Positions 1 to 13,300 of a DNA stretch of 64,000 nt are shown in pieces. Position 1 is the first letter of the stretch. Every line of letters starts with the position of its first letter. A program made the position numbers and the translations under genes. This DNA comes from Lycocorax pyrrhopterus obiensis (Eukaryota; Chordata; Aves; Passeriformes; Paradisaeidae): NCBI GenBank assembly GCA_014706295.1, contig JACSVZ010000001.1, forward strand, positions 43,490,383 to 43,554,382, written 5' to 3'. A model generated the notes under the pieces. It was not told the origin of the DNA and searched no databases. It was given only the letters and a program-made list of their open reading frames with translations.

Positions 1-3000
1 TTCCATATTCAGAGGACAGATACTTTTTATAAAGTTACAATAGAAATTAATTTTAAAAATAACTTTGTTTATTCAAATGTACTAACTGTTTTGCATTAAG
101 AGACTTCTTCAAATTCTCTGGGAAGTAATATCTTTTTAACATAAACTTAACTTTTGCTTTTAAATGTTTTGCATATCTGTAAAGACAATGAGAGAGCCCC
201 TAGTTTTTTCTAATGAAACAAATTAAGTTCTTGTTACAATAGGATTGAAGCTGACTGTGTTTTTATAGTGTGAAGTATGCCTGTAGAAATAGACTCTGCT
301 TATTCAGTGGATCTGCTCCTTGCATATAATCCATGTAGTATCTAGTCTACTGATTAAAAATATTTGTTTGATGTAGTCCTTATTCATTAAACCTAAGGGG
401 AAAAAAGGGTGTTCGTGAGAGATTGTGATATACTTTTCTCTGTTTTATTTCTGTCATCAACTGAGCTGTTAAATGAGTTTAATTTGTAAAAGCTCCTTAT
501 TTCTTCAGGGACATAAACAAAGAGCACAGTTTCATACTATTTCAATGTTCAGAAGCCGCTACATTAGGATTTAAAAAAAAAAAACAAAAAAAACCCAAAT
601 CAATTGCATTTGCTATCTTCATTTTTTTTATTTAGGATAAATTAACTACATATATTTCAAGTGATGACTTCCCTTAAATGAAAGAAAGCATGTGAATGAA
701 GTTCCATATTGTACAAATTTGTAATTTTAGTTTGCTTATGATACACAAGACTTTGAGTGTAGAGACTTGAACAATAACGTATTACAACTCTTAATCTTAA
801 CTGACAAGTTAAAAATTGAAGCCAGTAATGTTGAATTGTCAAGTGTTGTACGTGTGTGTGTAAAAATAAAGATCTAATAGTTTTGAAAATTAACAAGCTA
901 TTGCAGTTTCAGTTGATTGGTCATTTTTACAATGAAAAGTCTGGCAGTAATATTAAGTTCAATCAGTGGAGTATGACCTCAGATTTATTAAAATGAAAAA
1001 AAAAATATATATAGACATTGAACAGTGAAGAAATTGGATTTTTTGGCATGGAATGACATACTAAAAATTAAAAATATGCTAAACAATTTGGCTGATATGC
1101 CAAATAATTTGTAATACTTTGACCTAACATTATGATTGGAATGGAACAAATACAAGACAGAGGTAAAACAAAAATTTTATTAAGAGAAACAAATAAAAAT
1201 ATCGCATTCTTCTCTAAGAATTTATTGTAATCATTAAGAGACATAACAGTTATAACTGTTAGATATATGTTTAAAAATGTTCTGTAGAATTACACATTAA
1301 TTAAGCTTAGTCATGTTCCTTTTGGAGCAATGGTAAAGCTATTTTTGACCTCAGCTGCACCATTTCCCTACATGAGCAAACAATATTACAATCTCTATTT
1401 TTAGCTCTGATGAAATGCTGATTGTCCAAAAAAAAATCTTAGCCTACTTCTTTTTTTTTTAAAGGAAAAAAAAATAATCAAAACGAGCAAATCTTGTTCC
1501 ACCTTGTAAGGTAAAAATTGTTTTAATGAAAACATTTTTAAGAAAAGCTTCAAATGTATACTTTCTCTACTTATCTTCAAAATGTTTTCTTGTTTTATTC
1601 CATCATCTCTCTTTCCATCTGCATCACTCTCGACGTTTTTCCCTCAAGAAGACTTCTCAGCCTATAATTAGCCCAAGCATAATGAACATGTTTCTGGTAC
1701 ACAAACAAAGCTACTTTAGGTATCACAGCACCACGCTGCAGCGTAGTAGCCTGTGGATGAACTCGCAAAGCACTTTTTTTGTTTCCCCCAAAACTGCTGA
1801 GCACCAGTAACTTGCAAGATGCTAAATGCCCTGATTGCTCCTGATGGGGTTTTAATACACTCATTGCCTCCCTATGTTCTCAAATAAGAACAAATCAGAA
1901 ATCTGAGTGCCACATTTTGGCCATGGCATTTTACTTTGTTATTAAGAATTTCAGAAATGTACTTAGAATATTTATTGTATAGCTGTATTTACAGACTGAT
2001 ATTATCAGCATGCTTTATTGTCTTTCAGTCTCTAAGACTGAAAATTATGGTTTGATGTAATGTCAAAATAAAAAAAAATACAAATTTATTTTCATAATGC
2101 ACATAGACGTTATTGGTAAAATTATATTCATGACAAAAAAATCTGCAGTGATAATTGTGGTTAGACAGATGAATATTTCCTTAGATATTGTATCATTTTT
2201 CTCTGATGAATGCAGAACAGGAAATTACCCTTACCTTTTATTTTTACAAAACAATTTCAGCTTTGGTCAGTTACACCAGTCAATTTCCCTCCAATACGCT
2301 TATCTGGTCAGCAGACAAGCCATATTAATAGCTTAAAAGTAATCTGAACTTAAACTCTTGCATTTTATATAGGATGAATTGGATATTTTGAGGGTTGCAA
2401 TATACCTATGCCATTGTGGCAGCTACAAAAAGGTTTACTTTTTATCACAATGGGGAAGAAGTTTTCTAGGACCTCTAAACTGAGAGCATCAGGCTTAAAC
2501 TCTTGTGAATAAGAAGCATAAGCAATGTGAAATAATGAGCTTGTACAATATGTACAAATGATTAATTTTTTTCAATTTTCAACCTAAACTATTTTAAGAT
2601 AGTGCTTTACCAAAAGGAAAAAAAAAAGTTGCACTACTCTGCTCTACTCTGTCTTTTTCTGCAGCCCAGTATCTAAGCAAAATATTTAACGTAACATTGA
2701 CTCTTCTTAATAGCTTTTTCTGGCCAGTAAACATGAGACAGATTTATCAGTAACATAATTTTAGTAGACTTTGACACCTTATGGTAGCTAGCAACTTGAT
2801 CCAACAAATGCAAGACTGAAGATAAAAACAAATTCCTTGCAGAATAGAAGAGGGTGTAGTCAAACGGATACTGACAATATAAAGTGAATTACAACCAAAG
2901 ACCTTATGCTCTATCAAACTGAGGAATCAACTTTCATAGGCAACAGAAGAGAATAAGAATGTTGTAGATGTAATCATAATAATAAGGGGAAATAGAACAA

Positions 3001-5218
3001 TGGGAGAAATGTGATGATATTTAATCATACTTTCAAAAAATACAAAGGTGTTCAGTTCATTCATCCTTAATAGCTTTGTCTTTATTCTGATTTCAAAGAT
3101 TATGGATAACGTAAGATGTGAATTCTCCTGTTTCTTTCCATATGTTCCTACAGCAAAAATAGTTTCCCCTCTTCATATGGATCTCTCCAAATAAGGAATG
3201 AAGGAGCTGTAAATTAACTCCTCATTACTACAGTACAAATGCATACTTCCAATATGCTGATTTGAGGGGAGAGGAGAAACGAGGAGACAGCTCTTTGGAA
3301 AACTCTGTTGAAATCTGTCTTCCAGAAATTTCCCACTTAATTACAGATTTTTTTTAAACAGCATTTAATTGTGTTTATACATATGAAAGCGACAAAGAAA
3401 ACAACAATAACCCGCAAACACCAAAACCTCAGCCCAAAACTTAATTAACTGGACTTTGCAGTGAGTTTCATTACATTTGTAAATCCTTGATTCTGGTAAG
3501 AAGGTAGCACAAAAATGAGATAGGATGATCCTGTCAAAAATGCCCCACTACAGGACCACATGATTCAAACAGCAGAGGTGACCAGATACGAAACCAAGAT
3601 GAAAATGTCAGGCCAGAATTGAGCAACAGAGCTGCCATAAAGACATCCACAACAGAGAGCTAAATGCTTTTATTGGCATGTGCTGTTATTCAGACCTGTG
3701 GATCTCAAGAAGTTATCTTTGGGAAAGGTGGATTCTGCCTTCTCTTTCTTTTTTTGTGATTTCTTCAGTACCTCTTGTACTTTAGAGTAAATACAACATC
3801 TGTTACAAGATGTAATAACATCTGTTGTCAACTAATACAGTCAAATAGACTGAGCTAGATGCATCAAATGATCCAGAATGACAGCATTTATGAGTCTCTA
3901 ACACAAATAGGTACAATAAAAACTAACAACAAACATAGACTTTTGCATCCACTAGGACATTAATCTCTACTGCTCTTCACTGGAAAAAAAAAAAAAAGAT
4001 GCTGGATTTTTCTCAAATGACCATGCTGTAACTTTATGGAAAAAAATCCCAAAGTATAGTATATTTGGGAAATTATGTATGTGTGTATGCACATATATGC
4101 TTAAAGACATCAGGCATCATATTATGATAGTGTTCTATTTAATATCATTATAGCCTAGAAAGTGCTATTTTTTTTTCTTTTCACATATATAAATTTTTGT
4201 AATGAAGTTAATATTCAAATAGTTAAATGTATTTGTGTCTTCTTAATTCAAATGTTTTGACTTTTGGACACAGCCTTTTTTTTCACATTCTGGCTTGATA
4301 CTCTGCTTGAGTTCAAAGCCAGCATCTGCTTCCCCATTGTTTTATAAGAAGTCTTCTGCAGAACAAATAAGTGATACAATTCATTGCAAGCATGGAGGTT
4401 AAAAACAAGTTCCTGACCTTAAAAATCAGTAAACAGAATTATCTATTATTGTCCTTTTACTTTTCTCATCTTTCCTTACATTAACAAAATGTATCCATTA
4501 TCTCAACAGCTTTAGCCCGTTTTGTTGATGCCACTGCCTTTCCTGCTACCTTGATCTTGTTTATTTTGAAATCCTTAAATATTTTATTGTAAACAAATCT
4601 GTACTTCTCAAGGTTTTCAATGCTAAATTTTCAAATATATCTATTTTAATTTCCCACATGTAAAATTTGCTTGTTCCTACACCCTCTTTCACACAATAAT
4701 CTCTTATTTATCTACTTTCTTGAAATGTATGAAAGTTCCTGTATGAGCTTACTTAGGGCTTTTCTCCAAATTCAGTGTATTTTCAGTTCATCATTTTGAA
4801 AATTAACTGTTCACCAGTTATGAATTGTTGCTAAGTAGAGTTGCATTTCAAACTTATATAGTGTGCTATCTCATTATTTGATTCCATGTCTTACCAAATA
4901 CAGACAATTTTTGTGGGATTTATTTTAGGTCCCTCTTCAATCACGTGATAGTTCAACCTTCTTTTTTAAAAAGTTTTCATCTTCTTGGATGCAGAGTAAA
5001 ACTTGAAGCCCTGGATGCTGTAAAAGTGAATGTAAATAAGAAAATTACATTATTTCATATTACTTTGAATCAGTGTTTTGTTTTGATTCGGTGAGGCTGT
5101 GTTTTGATTCTGTGTTTTGGGTTTTCAGTACAATTTTAGGTTTTGACTGATGTTTCATCTTTGTGAGTTTTTATCTTCTATTTGCTATTGATATTGCATT
5201 TCCTATAAATGATTATTT

Positions 5219-5242
5219 AATAGATAGATAGATAGATAGATA
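5219..5242. repeat. TAGA microsatellite
   Basis: About six consecutive TAGA units follow an AT-rich stretch. It is a simple tandem tetranucleotide repeat with no coding context and is probably length-variable between individuals. Confidence 0.9.
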
Positions 5243-5739
5243 TGCATATCCAATTTGGTAATAGTCGAAAACTTTTAAATCCAGAAAACGGAAAAAATAG
5301 GAGAAGGCTGCTGCTTATAATATGGCAGACTGCCATTAAGGACTGACTTTCCCAGACATGCTGGACACCCTGCTTGAATACTCTGTCTTTATACATATAT
5401 ACCTAGCTGGAAATGGATAGAGAATAAAAAAATATCTCAAGTATTGTATACCATTAGATACTGGGTGCTGCATATAAATCCTTGAAATGCTGACCTATGC
5501 CACAAAATTATTTCTAGCAGTATAGGTATCCTAACTGGCACCCAGATACTGTTCCTGTGCAAAGATATCCAGTGAAAATGAAAGGCAAATAGCAAGATTC
5601 ACATATTCAGCTAGGAAAAGCTGAGAAACTGAAGGCATAACTTAGATGCTTAAATACTGATATGATATGAAAATGTGTGCAGTTCTCTAAGTTGCTTTTG
5701 GATGACTCCATGAATGTTTAGTAATTGTTTCATTTTTGT

Positions 5740-5979
5740 ATGGATGAAATAGAACACACAGTTTATGCATCAATATTAACAACACCTGAGCAGCAGCAAG
5801 CTCAAATAGAAAGGAAATTTAATTTTTATGTCATGCCTGTGACTGCTTCTATTTCTTTATTTATGGAGGGGCATGCGCTATTAACTGACATTAATCAGAA
5901 AACAATTACTACCATTGGCAAAGAAGATCTAGCAAATGCTTTGCTTTACCCTGAGAATATAGAGTTTATTTTTTCATAG
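5740..5979 (+). pseudogene. coding-like open stretch, unassigned
   Basis: An open frame of about 80 codons runs from the first ATG (5740) to a TAG at 5977-5979. Its composition is more protein-like than most random frames here, with a polar Q/E-rich segment (PEQQQAQIERK) followed by mixed hydrophobic and polar residues. The upstream sequence has no convincing splice acceptor, and no good GT donor lies near the end. An exon is therefore unlikely; a decayed retrocopy or a chance frame fits better. I do not recognise the family and assign no function. Confidence 0.15.
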
Positions 5980-7164
5980 TTATAAATACAGAATATAAAA
6001 GCCACATAAAAGTGAAATGAAGTGAAAGAATCTACGTAGATGACAGGGGAAAAATGCTCTCAAAGCATAAATGTTTCTATGTTTCTTAAAATATAACAGA
6101 AATCTATTTTGTTTGTTCTAGACTTTCTCATTTTCAAACAGTAGCTCAACTAGAAACTAAATAGGTGATTGCATGTTTGTTCTGTTTTTATAGGTGCTTG
6201 ACACTGTTTGAGTGTGATTTAATGAATTTTCTTTGTTGGATTTGAAATATAAGTTTAGATACGCAAGCATGGGTCTACATTTATCTTATCTAATACGATG
6301 GGATCATTATTAAAGTACTTAATAAAAAATGATGGCAAACCAGATTCTAGTCCATATTTAACACTCAGTTTGTGGAATAGCACTTAGAAAGAATGTTTTG
6401 TCTTGCCTTGATATTTGTTCAACAGAAACTGAAAGGAAAAGTGCTGGAGCCATCTCTACCTGCAGATGAATAAGTGGGAGAATGAAATAAATTAGGCCTT
6501 AAAGCTTCAGAGCGTGTGGGACTGCACAGCCTCAGTACTCCAGGGCTTAACCTCTCCAGGTTACAGCAAGTCTGTAATTCTGGAGGGCTCTTAATAATGA
6601 CCACTTTCCTGAAGTGTTAGCATGGTTAGTGTCCAGTTGGTTATAAGTATGTGTATCATATACTATGTTATTGTTAGCTTTTGGCATGTTACGTTTTAGT
6701 TTGGTACAAAAGACAATGTGGGGCCTCTCAGGGCCAAGCTTCACAGAAAGGATATCCTGTCTTTATCAGCTTGGAACAAGACATAATAAAATAGAGTTGT
6801 TGCAAGCACCATCACAGATAAAGGTGAAATGCAAAATGCATCTTCACTTTTTGCTGCCAGATGTACTCTTGTTGCTGAAGTTCTGCAACCTGAAAATACT
6901 GAAATCTTCAGTCACCCATCATGTCTACAGCCATTTGAGATTCAAAGTGTCTCTACAGCTACATGCCAGAAGAACACTTACATGGATGGATGACATTGCA
7001 TTTAACAGCAGTAATTACAAGCATGACTTCTATTATTCTGTGTGGGTGCTGGGTCCTGCCTTTTGCTAGTGCTAAGTTACTACACCACTAGTCAGTGGTG
7101 AGAGACTAGACAGAGCGAGAGACTTGTGTTCTCAAGTTTAATAAGAATCTAATCCTCAGCTTTC

Positions 7165-7207
7165 TGGAGAGAAAAAAAAAAAGAAAAAGGAAGGAAAAAG
7201 AAAAGAA
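7165..7207. repeat. purine-only tract
   Basis: A 43-base run contains only A and G on the plus strand, built from GA, AAAG and GGAA units. It is low-complexity DNA that could form unusual structures, but nothing nearby suggests a function. Confidence 0.8.
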
Positions 7208-10200
7208 CTATCACATAACTGAATGGTGCTGGTATGAGACACCTCCACTTCTGTTGTCAAAATGTCCCCTCAGTGTAGAAGATAGTTGAACTCATTCATA
7301 GGACTGTAGGTCAAACTGATCAACACCAAGGCAGCCTGGCTTAGTACATTCAAAATTGTTTCACACATTTAATAGTTAGACAGGAAGACATTAAGTTTTT
7401 CCCCATAAAGTTACTTTTTGGATGTGGATCTTGAATACTTAATGGATTCTATTCTGCCCATTTTCTATCCTACTGCACAAATTGGGAAGCAGTATAGTCT
7501 GTGTTTTTTACAAAATGGTTCCTTTGGTTGTTTCTTTTATTATAAATGCCAGTATTTTTGTCCTGATATTTTTCCACCCTGTGTAAAACTTATCTTAAGT
7601 TTTCTCTAAAATCTGTTGGGTTTATCTCTACCTTCTAATATTCTTATGAATTTAATTTATGTAAACATGCTGAATATGTTGGTTTTTTATATGGACTATC
7701 TACCCATGTTCATACCACAAACTAGATAAAAAAAAGAACAAACAAAAAAGCTAAAGCAAAACAAAAACTCTGTTACATGTTTCCTGAACCAAAAAACAGC
7801 CAAAGAGTTAATGTGAATTCCAAGTGATTTCCTCATCAGTCACTAACTGAGAAATAATTTCAGTATTTAGTTATTGAGGTGTGATCAGCGAATGTAAGTC
7901 AAGACCTTTTTTGGCCATAGGTGAAATCAAGTCCAACAACGTTGCTAGTAAATGCAAACAGTTGCTTAGTAAATACACAGATGTAAACTGTAGGACTCTA
8001 CACTTGATGTAGTCCTCTGGGCTTCCTTTTTACACTATAGAGAACAGTTTCTTCTAGAGTGAACTTTCTACATACTGAAGTCCATAATAAATTCCTAAAA
8101 GTGCCTTTTCTTTCCTCTACATATAAATGAAGCTCAAGTTTAGGTATTGCAGATACCTAAAACTACATGAGTTGTATTTACTATGTGCTGGCAAATGTTT
8201 CATTCTGTTTTCCACTCAAAATAGCATGCCTTCATATATCTGCAGATCAGCCACCAAGATCTAATCCAAAAAAGTAGCTTTCAGCCTTGCAACCCACAAA
8301 TACCTTTGATCATAATTTGTTCCCCCAAAGGTTAACACTGCATGTGGCATTCACAATAACTGATATATCATGGATCATCAAACTCCTCCCAGACACCTGT
8401 CAAACAACAGTCTTCTATGCTTTGGCATATACACACTATTTTTGATCTAAACTCTGTCTAAACACGATCCAACTTCCAAGTTCCTTAGTGTCTACATTCC
8501 CATCTCACTCAATCTTTCTTTGGGTTTCATGTCTCTAGAGTTTGGAACAACAGGATTATTAGTTTGAAAAAAAAGGGTTATTACTGCTATGTTGGTATAT
8601 TTATTGTCTTCAACTAGAAGAATTTTGAAGAGCTTCAAACTGAGGTGAGAAAATGGTATAACTTTCAAAGTTCAAAGAAGAGTATTCAATTGTGTCAAAG
8701 TATACCTCCACAGTTTCAGTCTGGGACTACTCAGGATGTTTCTCTAGAAAGAAGATAAAGAGGTTCAAGGTATGTTTCTAGAAACAGAGCACAGGCAGAA
8801 ATACTGACCTTCTGGTGGCTTACAATTGTTTATTTTATTATCAGTTGTGGAGAACTTTGATGTGAGCAAAGAACTCCACTTAAAGCAAGGAAATACGTTG
8901 TTTTGTAACTTGAATGATTGTAAAGATGAGACATAACTTGTTGGAAATTTTTCTGAAAAAATGGCAGTGGTTTGGAACCTAATTTTCACATAAAGAAGAT
9001 TTTTTTCTTTATAATTATCATGGAGCATATTATGAAACATTTGGCTTGTTACTAACCTGCAATCTTAATATCAGATGAGGGTAGCTGTAGTACCAATGAG
9101 CTTGTGCTTTCACTCACAGTTCTACTTCCTTTCAATTTTTGCTTTCAGCTATGCTAGTGTGGCTAGCGAAAGCAAAATGTATTTTAAGATTATTTTGAAA
9201 CTGAAGAGAACAACAGTGCCTTAATGGAGAGAACAGCAATATTTATATAGAGCAACAGTATTTATGTTAATATTTAAGAGTATACATCTAAGTCCTTAGC
9301 AAACAACAAATTATAACAAAAGTGTGATTAAACACACTCAGTATTATCTTAAGCTCCTTGAATAATGCAATAGCCTCTTGTCAGCATAGCAGTTGCTCTA
9401 TCATTGCTCCCACTTTAGCCAGTTTCTGGATAGTGATAAAACATGCTTTCCTAACTCAGTAAGAGATACATGAGTTCTGAAATTATTTGATAAAGCAAGC
9501 CTCCTTTGTAACTTCATTGTAACTTGAAATCCCTTCCTGTTACATTTTTTCCCAAGGTTGGTAGAAGTTGTATTGAATAGTTAGCCTTTCCTCCACTGGA
9601 TCTTGAGGCAGAACATCCTTTTAACATTGCAGATGCATTAGAATTATAAGCTAGTTCCCTTTATGGGCAATGATTCATGGTCTTTCAAATGAATGACTCC
9701 TGTCTGCTAAGGACAACTGGCATGCACCATTCTTACATTTCTATTTTTCTACATTAAGAAGCCTAGATGAAAAGTATAGGCCAGCTATGATTTACACAGC
9801 TACAGTCAGATCTCTTAAACTGATCCTCCCGTTAATTATCCCTCTCAACCCCCTTTCCCTACAGAAATATTTTGATTAGATGGAAGGCAAACCAAATTTC
9901 ATATGTCTTTGTATTGTATTTTTGGAGAAAGACAACAAGTATTTTTTTGTTCCAAAGTTTCTACCATTGGTATGACTGTGCCACTAGGGACTAGTTTGAC
10001 CTTGTGAAGAGCATCCAGATGAGGTTTGGCCACTGGATAATCACTCCAGTGATTGTTTAATGAATATGAAGCACAGCAAGAGAAGCGGATGGATATCTTG
10101 ACAGTGTTGCCAGAAGTCAGACATGCCAATGAGATAGGAGACATGCAGGAAAGAAAGAAATGAAGAATGGGAGGCAAAGACATTGAGGAGAATCACAAAA

Positions 10201-12545
10201 ATCCGCATAAAAGGCTGCTTCTAGAAGATCTCTAACGTGATTATGAAATGAATGGGCAAGAAATAGATTTTTCACGGGATGTGCTTAAGAGAGTATGCAG
10301 TTAGAAGAGGGAAACCTCAGTAATACAAACATCTGTGGTTTTGTTTCTGCATAATCATGGACTACAAAATATGCAAGCAATACTTTGGAAAGGAAGAACT
10401 AGCAAATGAGCCACAAACCGGCAAACCATTAGCAACACAGACTTCATTCTGTCTTTAATTAGGGCTCTGAAACAAGAGCAGATGCAATATAATAATGCTT
10501 ATAAGAGCCCCTAGTTATTACATAGGATAAAACCCTGAGATTTTACCCTATATCTGATGCTTACACATAACTGACTAGTCTAGTGCAACTGTATACTCAC
10601 TTTCTGGATGACTTGAGTTTAAACAGAAGTGAAGAGAAAAGGAGATTTTACTTCCTCAGTAAGTAAAAAATATTAGAGTTGAATACAAAGACAGTGGATT
10701 CAATGTACCATATGACAGGCCAAATTTGCCATGCCACCTGATTAGTCAACCTGATTATAGTCTCCAGGCAGCTTGCACATGTGACTTAAAATAGCATCTC
10801 TAATGTCTTTGTAGTAACAGACCATGTCAGGAAGAAATTCCATTGGTTGTTTGTATGCAAACGACAGATTTGTAGCCCATAAATCATAACATCCTAAATT
10901 TAGGGAGGTGATCCACCCTCCCTAAAGATCGCAGGCATCATGATGTACTCACCATGACACAATCAAATGAAAGGCAGCAATAATGTTACAGTTCAGATGA
11001 GTCAATTAGAAATGCCATCTTGCTAGAGGGCACCTTTCACCACAATCTGCATTGCTCAGAAAGCAGTTCAATTAGACAGATAATGCAGTCTAAACAGAAA
11101 ATTTCCCAGCTGTCCCGTTTAAAGACCAAGTTTAAAATTGGTGTGCATCTTATTTTAAATTTGATTATAACATGGATTTCTGCCAAAAGGAATAAAAGGC
11201 TGTTTTACAGAAATATTTTAGTGATATATATTATTTTCTTCAAGACTTAAAGGACAGCATAGAAGAAACCATGAAATTGAAGGTAACAATTTAAAATGAA
11301 TTGGTTTAGACAGAAGTTTCATGGGAAGGAGTGGAGACAAAAAAATGCTTTTCCTTTTTGTTTATGTAAGGGTATTGCTGCTTCCAGCTGGTTACAACAT
11401 TTTTGGCCTTTGGTCTTATGAAATGGTATAAATGACACTAGCTGAAGTTGATAGGTCTTAAAGAGAGTCAGTAACCTCACAGCATGATAAGCTAGGAGAA
11501 AAGCACATTTCAGAGCTTTCGTGTGTTTTGTGATACATGAAACAACTATACTTATGAAGCTTTCATTTTGCTCTAACTCTTGGGAGAAATATACTGCTGT
11601 TCAAGTCTATTATCACCCTGTCAGGCTCTCACTTGTCATAGTTTGCAAACAGTCAGCCTCAGAGAATGTATGTAGAAAACCTTCATAATGACCAGTCCTG
11701 TGACTCTAAGGGTGGAGGCGGATGATGACAATTTTTGGAAAAATCTATGTCTGATGCCTTTCTGTATGCTTAACATGCTTTATTATTCCAGTATTTTTTC
11801 TTATGAAATTATTTCCTAATAAACCTGGTTTATGAAAATACTGGTAAGTAAGCTACCCTGACACACAATGATAAATTATTATCAGGCCAACTGTGCATGC
11901 ATTCTCATAAAAACTGAAGACCTACTGAAAGAACACTTATTTCTTAACAAATATCTCAAATTCTTATCCCAAAACCAGAAACAAGACATCACATTGTCGT
12001 TGCCTTTATTGATCATTAGTAAAACATCTTCAGATGATCCCCTAAGGAAACAAGACTCCTGTGGCAGCACTCACTGTGTGGGTATGGTATGTATATGCTA
12101 CTAGCTTAATTTCAGTCACTTTCTTCTTGATCAGTTACTTCTGACAGAGAGCTGGAAGTACCAAAGGTATGTAAGCTCTTAGAGTTTTCATAAAAATTGG
12201 TACTTGGGAAGAGAAGACCCTATTAATATACATAAAAGAAACTCTTCACCATGAATTCAGCCTATCATAAAGGCCAGGGACTGCAGAGGGGAAAGAGCTG
12301 TAAAAACAAGTCAAACCAAATAAGCAGCTTTGGTAGGGCTAGCAATTCACTGCCTGCTACAAACTTGTCAGTACAAGAATTCAACTTACCTGACTTGGAT
12401 ATCTTGTTCCCACCTACAGCTTAGATAAGAGTCACCTCACCAACACTGGCCATCTGGGAGTTATCTACCCAAGCTAGTCATATTGGCTATGTCTGTAGCA
12501 TTGAGTGAAACATGGCTAAGGACTAGCCCTGACTAACAGCACTGC

Positions 12546-12700
12546 TCACTCTCCAGGAAACTTAGGTACTTTTTTGAGAAGGTCTGCTTCTACAAACACA
12601 TGAAACCTAGGTGTAAGGTATCTGATAAAGATGGACAGGGTTCAGCTTCAGAATTTAATTGATTCTGGTGCTCACTTCACAATTTTAATGGCAATAGTTG
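12546..12700. repeat. diverged repeat, copy 1 (pairs with about 13168-13300)
   Basis: This stretch aligns with a second stretch about 620 bp downstream. Shared landmarks, in the same order, are CCAGGAAACTTA, a GCTTC-ACAAAC block, TTAGGTGT or CTAGGTGT, ATAAAGATG and T-CT-GTGCTCA. The two copies differ by many substitutions and small indels, so the event is old. It may be a local tandem duplication or two copies of an old dispersed element. I do not recognise the family. Confidence 0.5.
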
Positions 12701-13167
12701 CTTCCACATCTTATACAGTGGCTTTGGCTAAGAGAAAATAAGTTTTAAATCTGAGGCACTTCCAGACAGTAAAGAATTAAGTATTTAAGTATGTATCCAG
12801 TGTCTGAACTCATTCTCTGATGTGTTTTTATTTCACAATACAGTATCCATGGTCAGTGGAACTAACAGACATTTCCAGAGGATGAGATGAATTCTCCTAG
12901 AAAAGACTTACCTTTGCTGTTGATGACAGTTGAAATGCATGCAGTAAGCTTAGACTAGACAATGTGCTTTTAAACAGTTTAAATTAGGTAAGATTATTCC
13001 CATCCTGGAAGCTACTGAACTGTTCTCACAATACCTGAGTTCCTTATACAGTCAATGACAAAGGCTAGGTTTTTTTGAAGATACCATAAGGAAATCCAAT
13101 TAGCTTAACTTTGCTTGTTAAACTGAACAAGGCAGAATCACCCTCTTGTGAAACAAAGCCTAACTAT

Positions 13168-13300
13168 TGAATATCCAGGAAACTTAACCACTTGCTTTAG
13201 AAAGGTAGCTTCAACAAACTCAAGGCATTTAGGTGTCTCATAAAGATGAGCAGATTTCTTTTTTAAGATTTCATTAGTTCTTGTGCTCATTGAAGAACCT
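13168..13300. repeat. diverged repeat, copy 2 (pairs with about 12546-12700)
   Basis: This is the second copy of the unnamed sequence. It opens with CCAGGAAACTTA, then has AGCTTCAACAAACTC, TTAGGTGTCTCATAAAGATG and finally GTTCTTGTGCTCATT. It lacks a few bases present in copy 1 between the AGGTGT and ATAAAGATG blocks. Similarity fades after about 13300 and before about 13165, so the edges are approximate. Confidence 0.5.

Larger units (their letters stand above)
1..12134. other. AT-rich non-coding stretch, no gene recognised
   Basis: I see no convincing exon, RNA gene or classified transposon here. It contains homopolymer A and T runs, a TAGA microsatellite near 5.22 kb, a purine-only tract near 7.17 kb and one coding-like stretch at 5.74-5.98 kb (listed separately). 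Open frames are short and no more numerous than expected by chance in AT-rich DNA. It could be intergenic or intronic. Confidence 0.6.

Noticed and set aside
10899..10926. Perfect 10-bp inverted repeat with an 8-base loop
   Set aside because: One such hairpin is about what chance gives in 64 kb. There is no terminator, RNA or transposon context.
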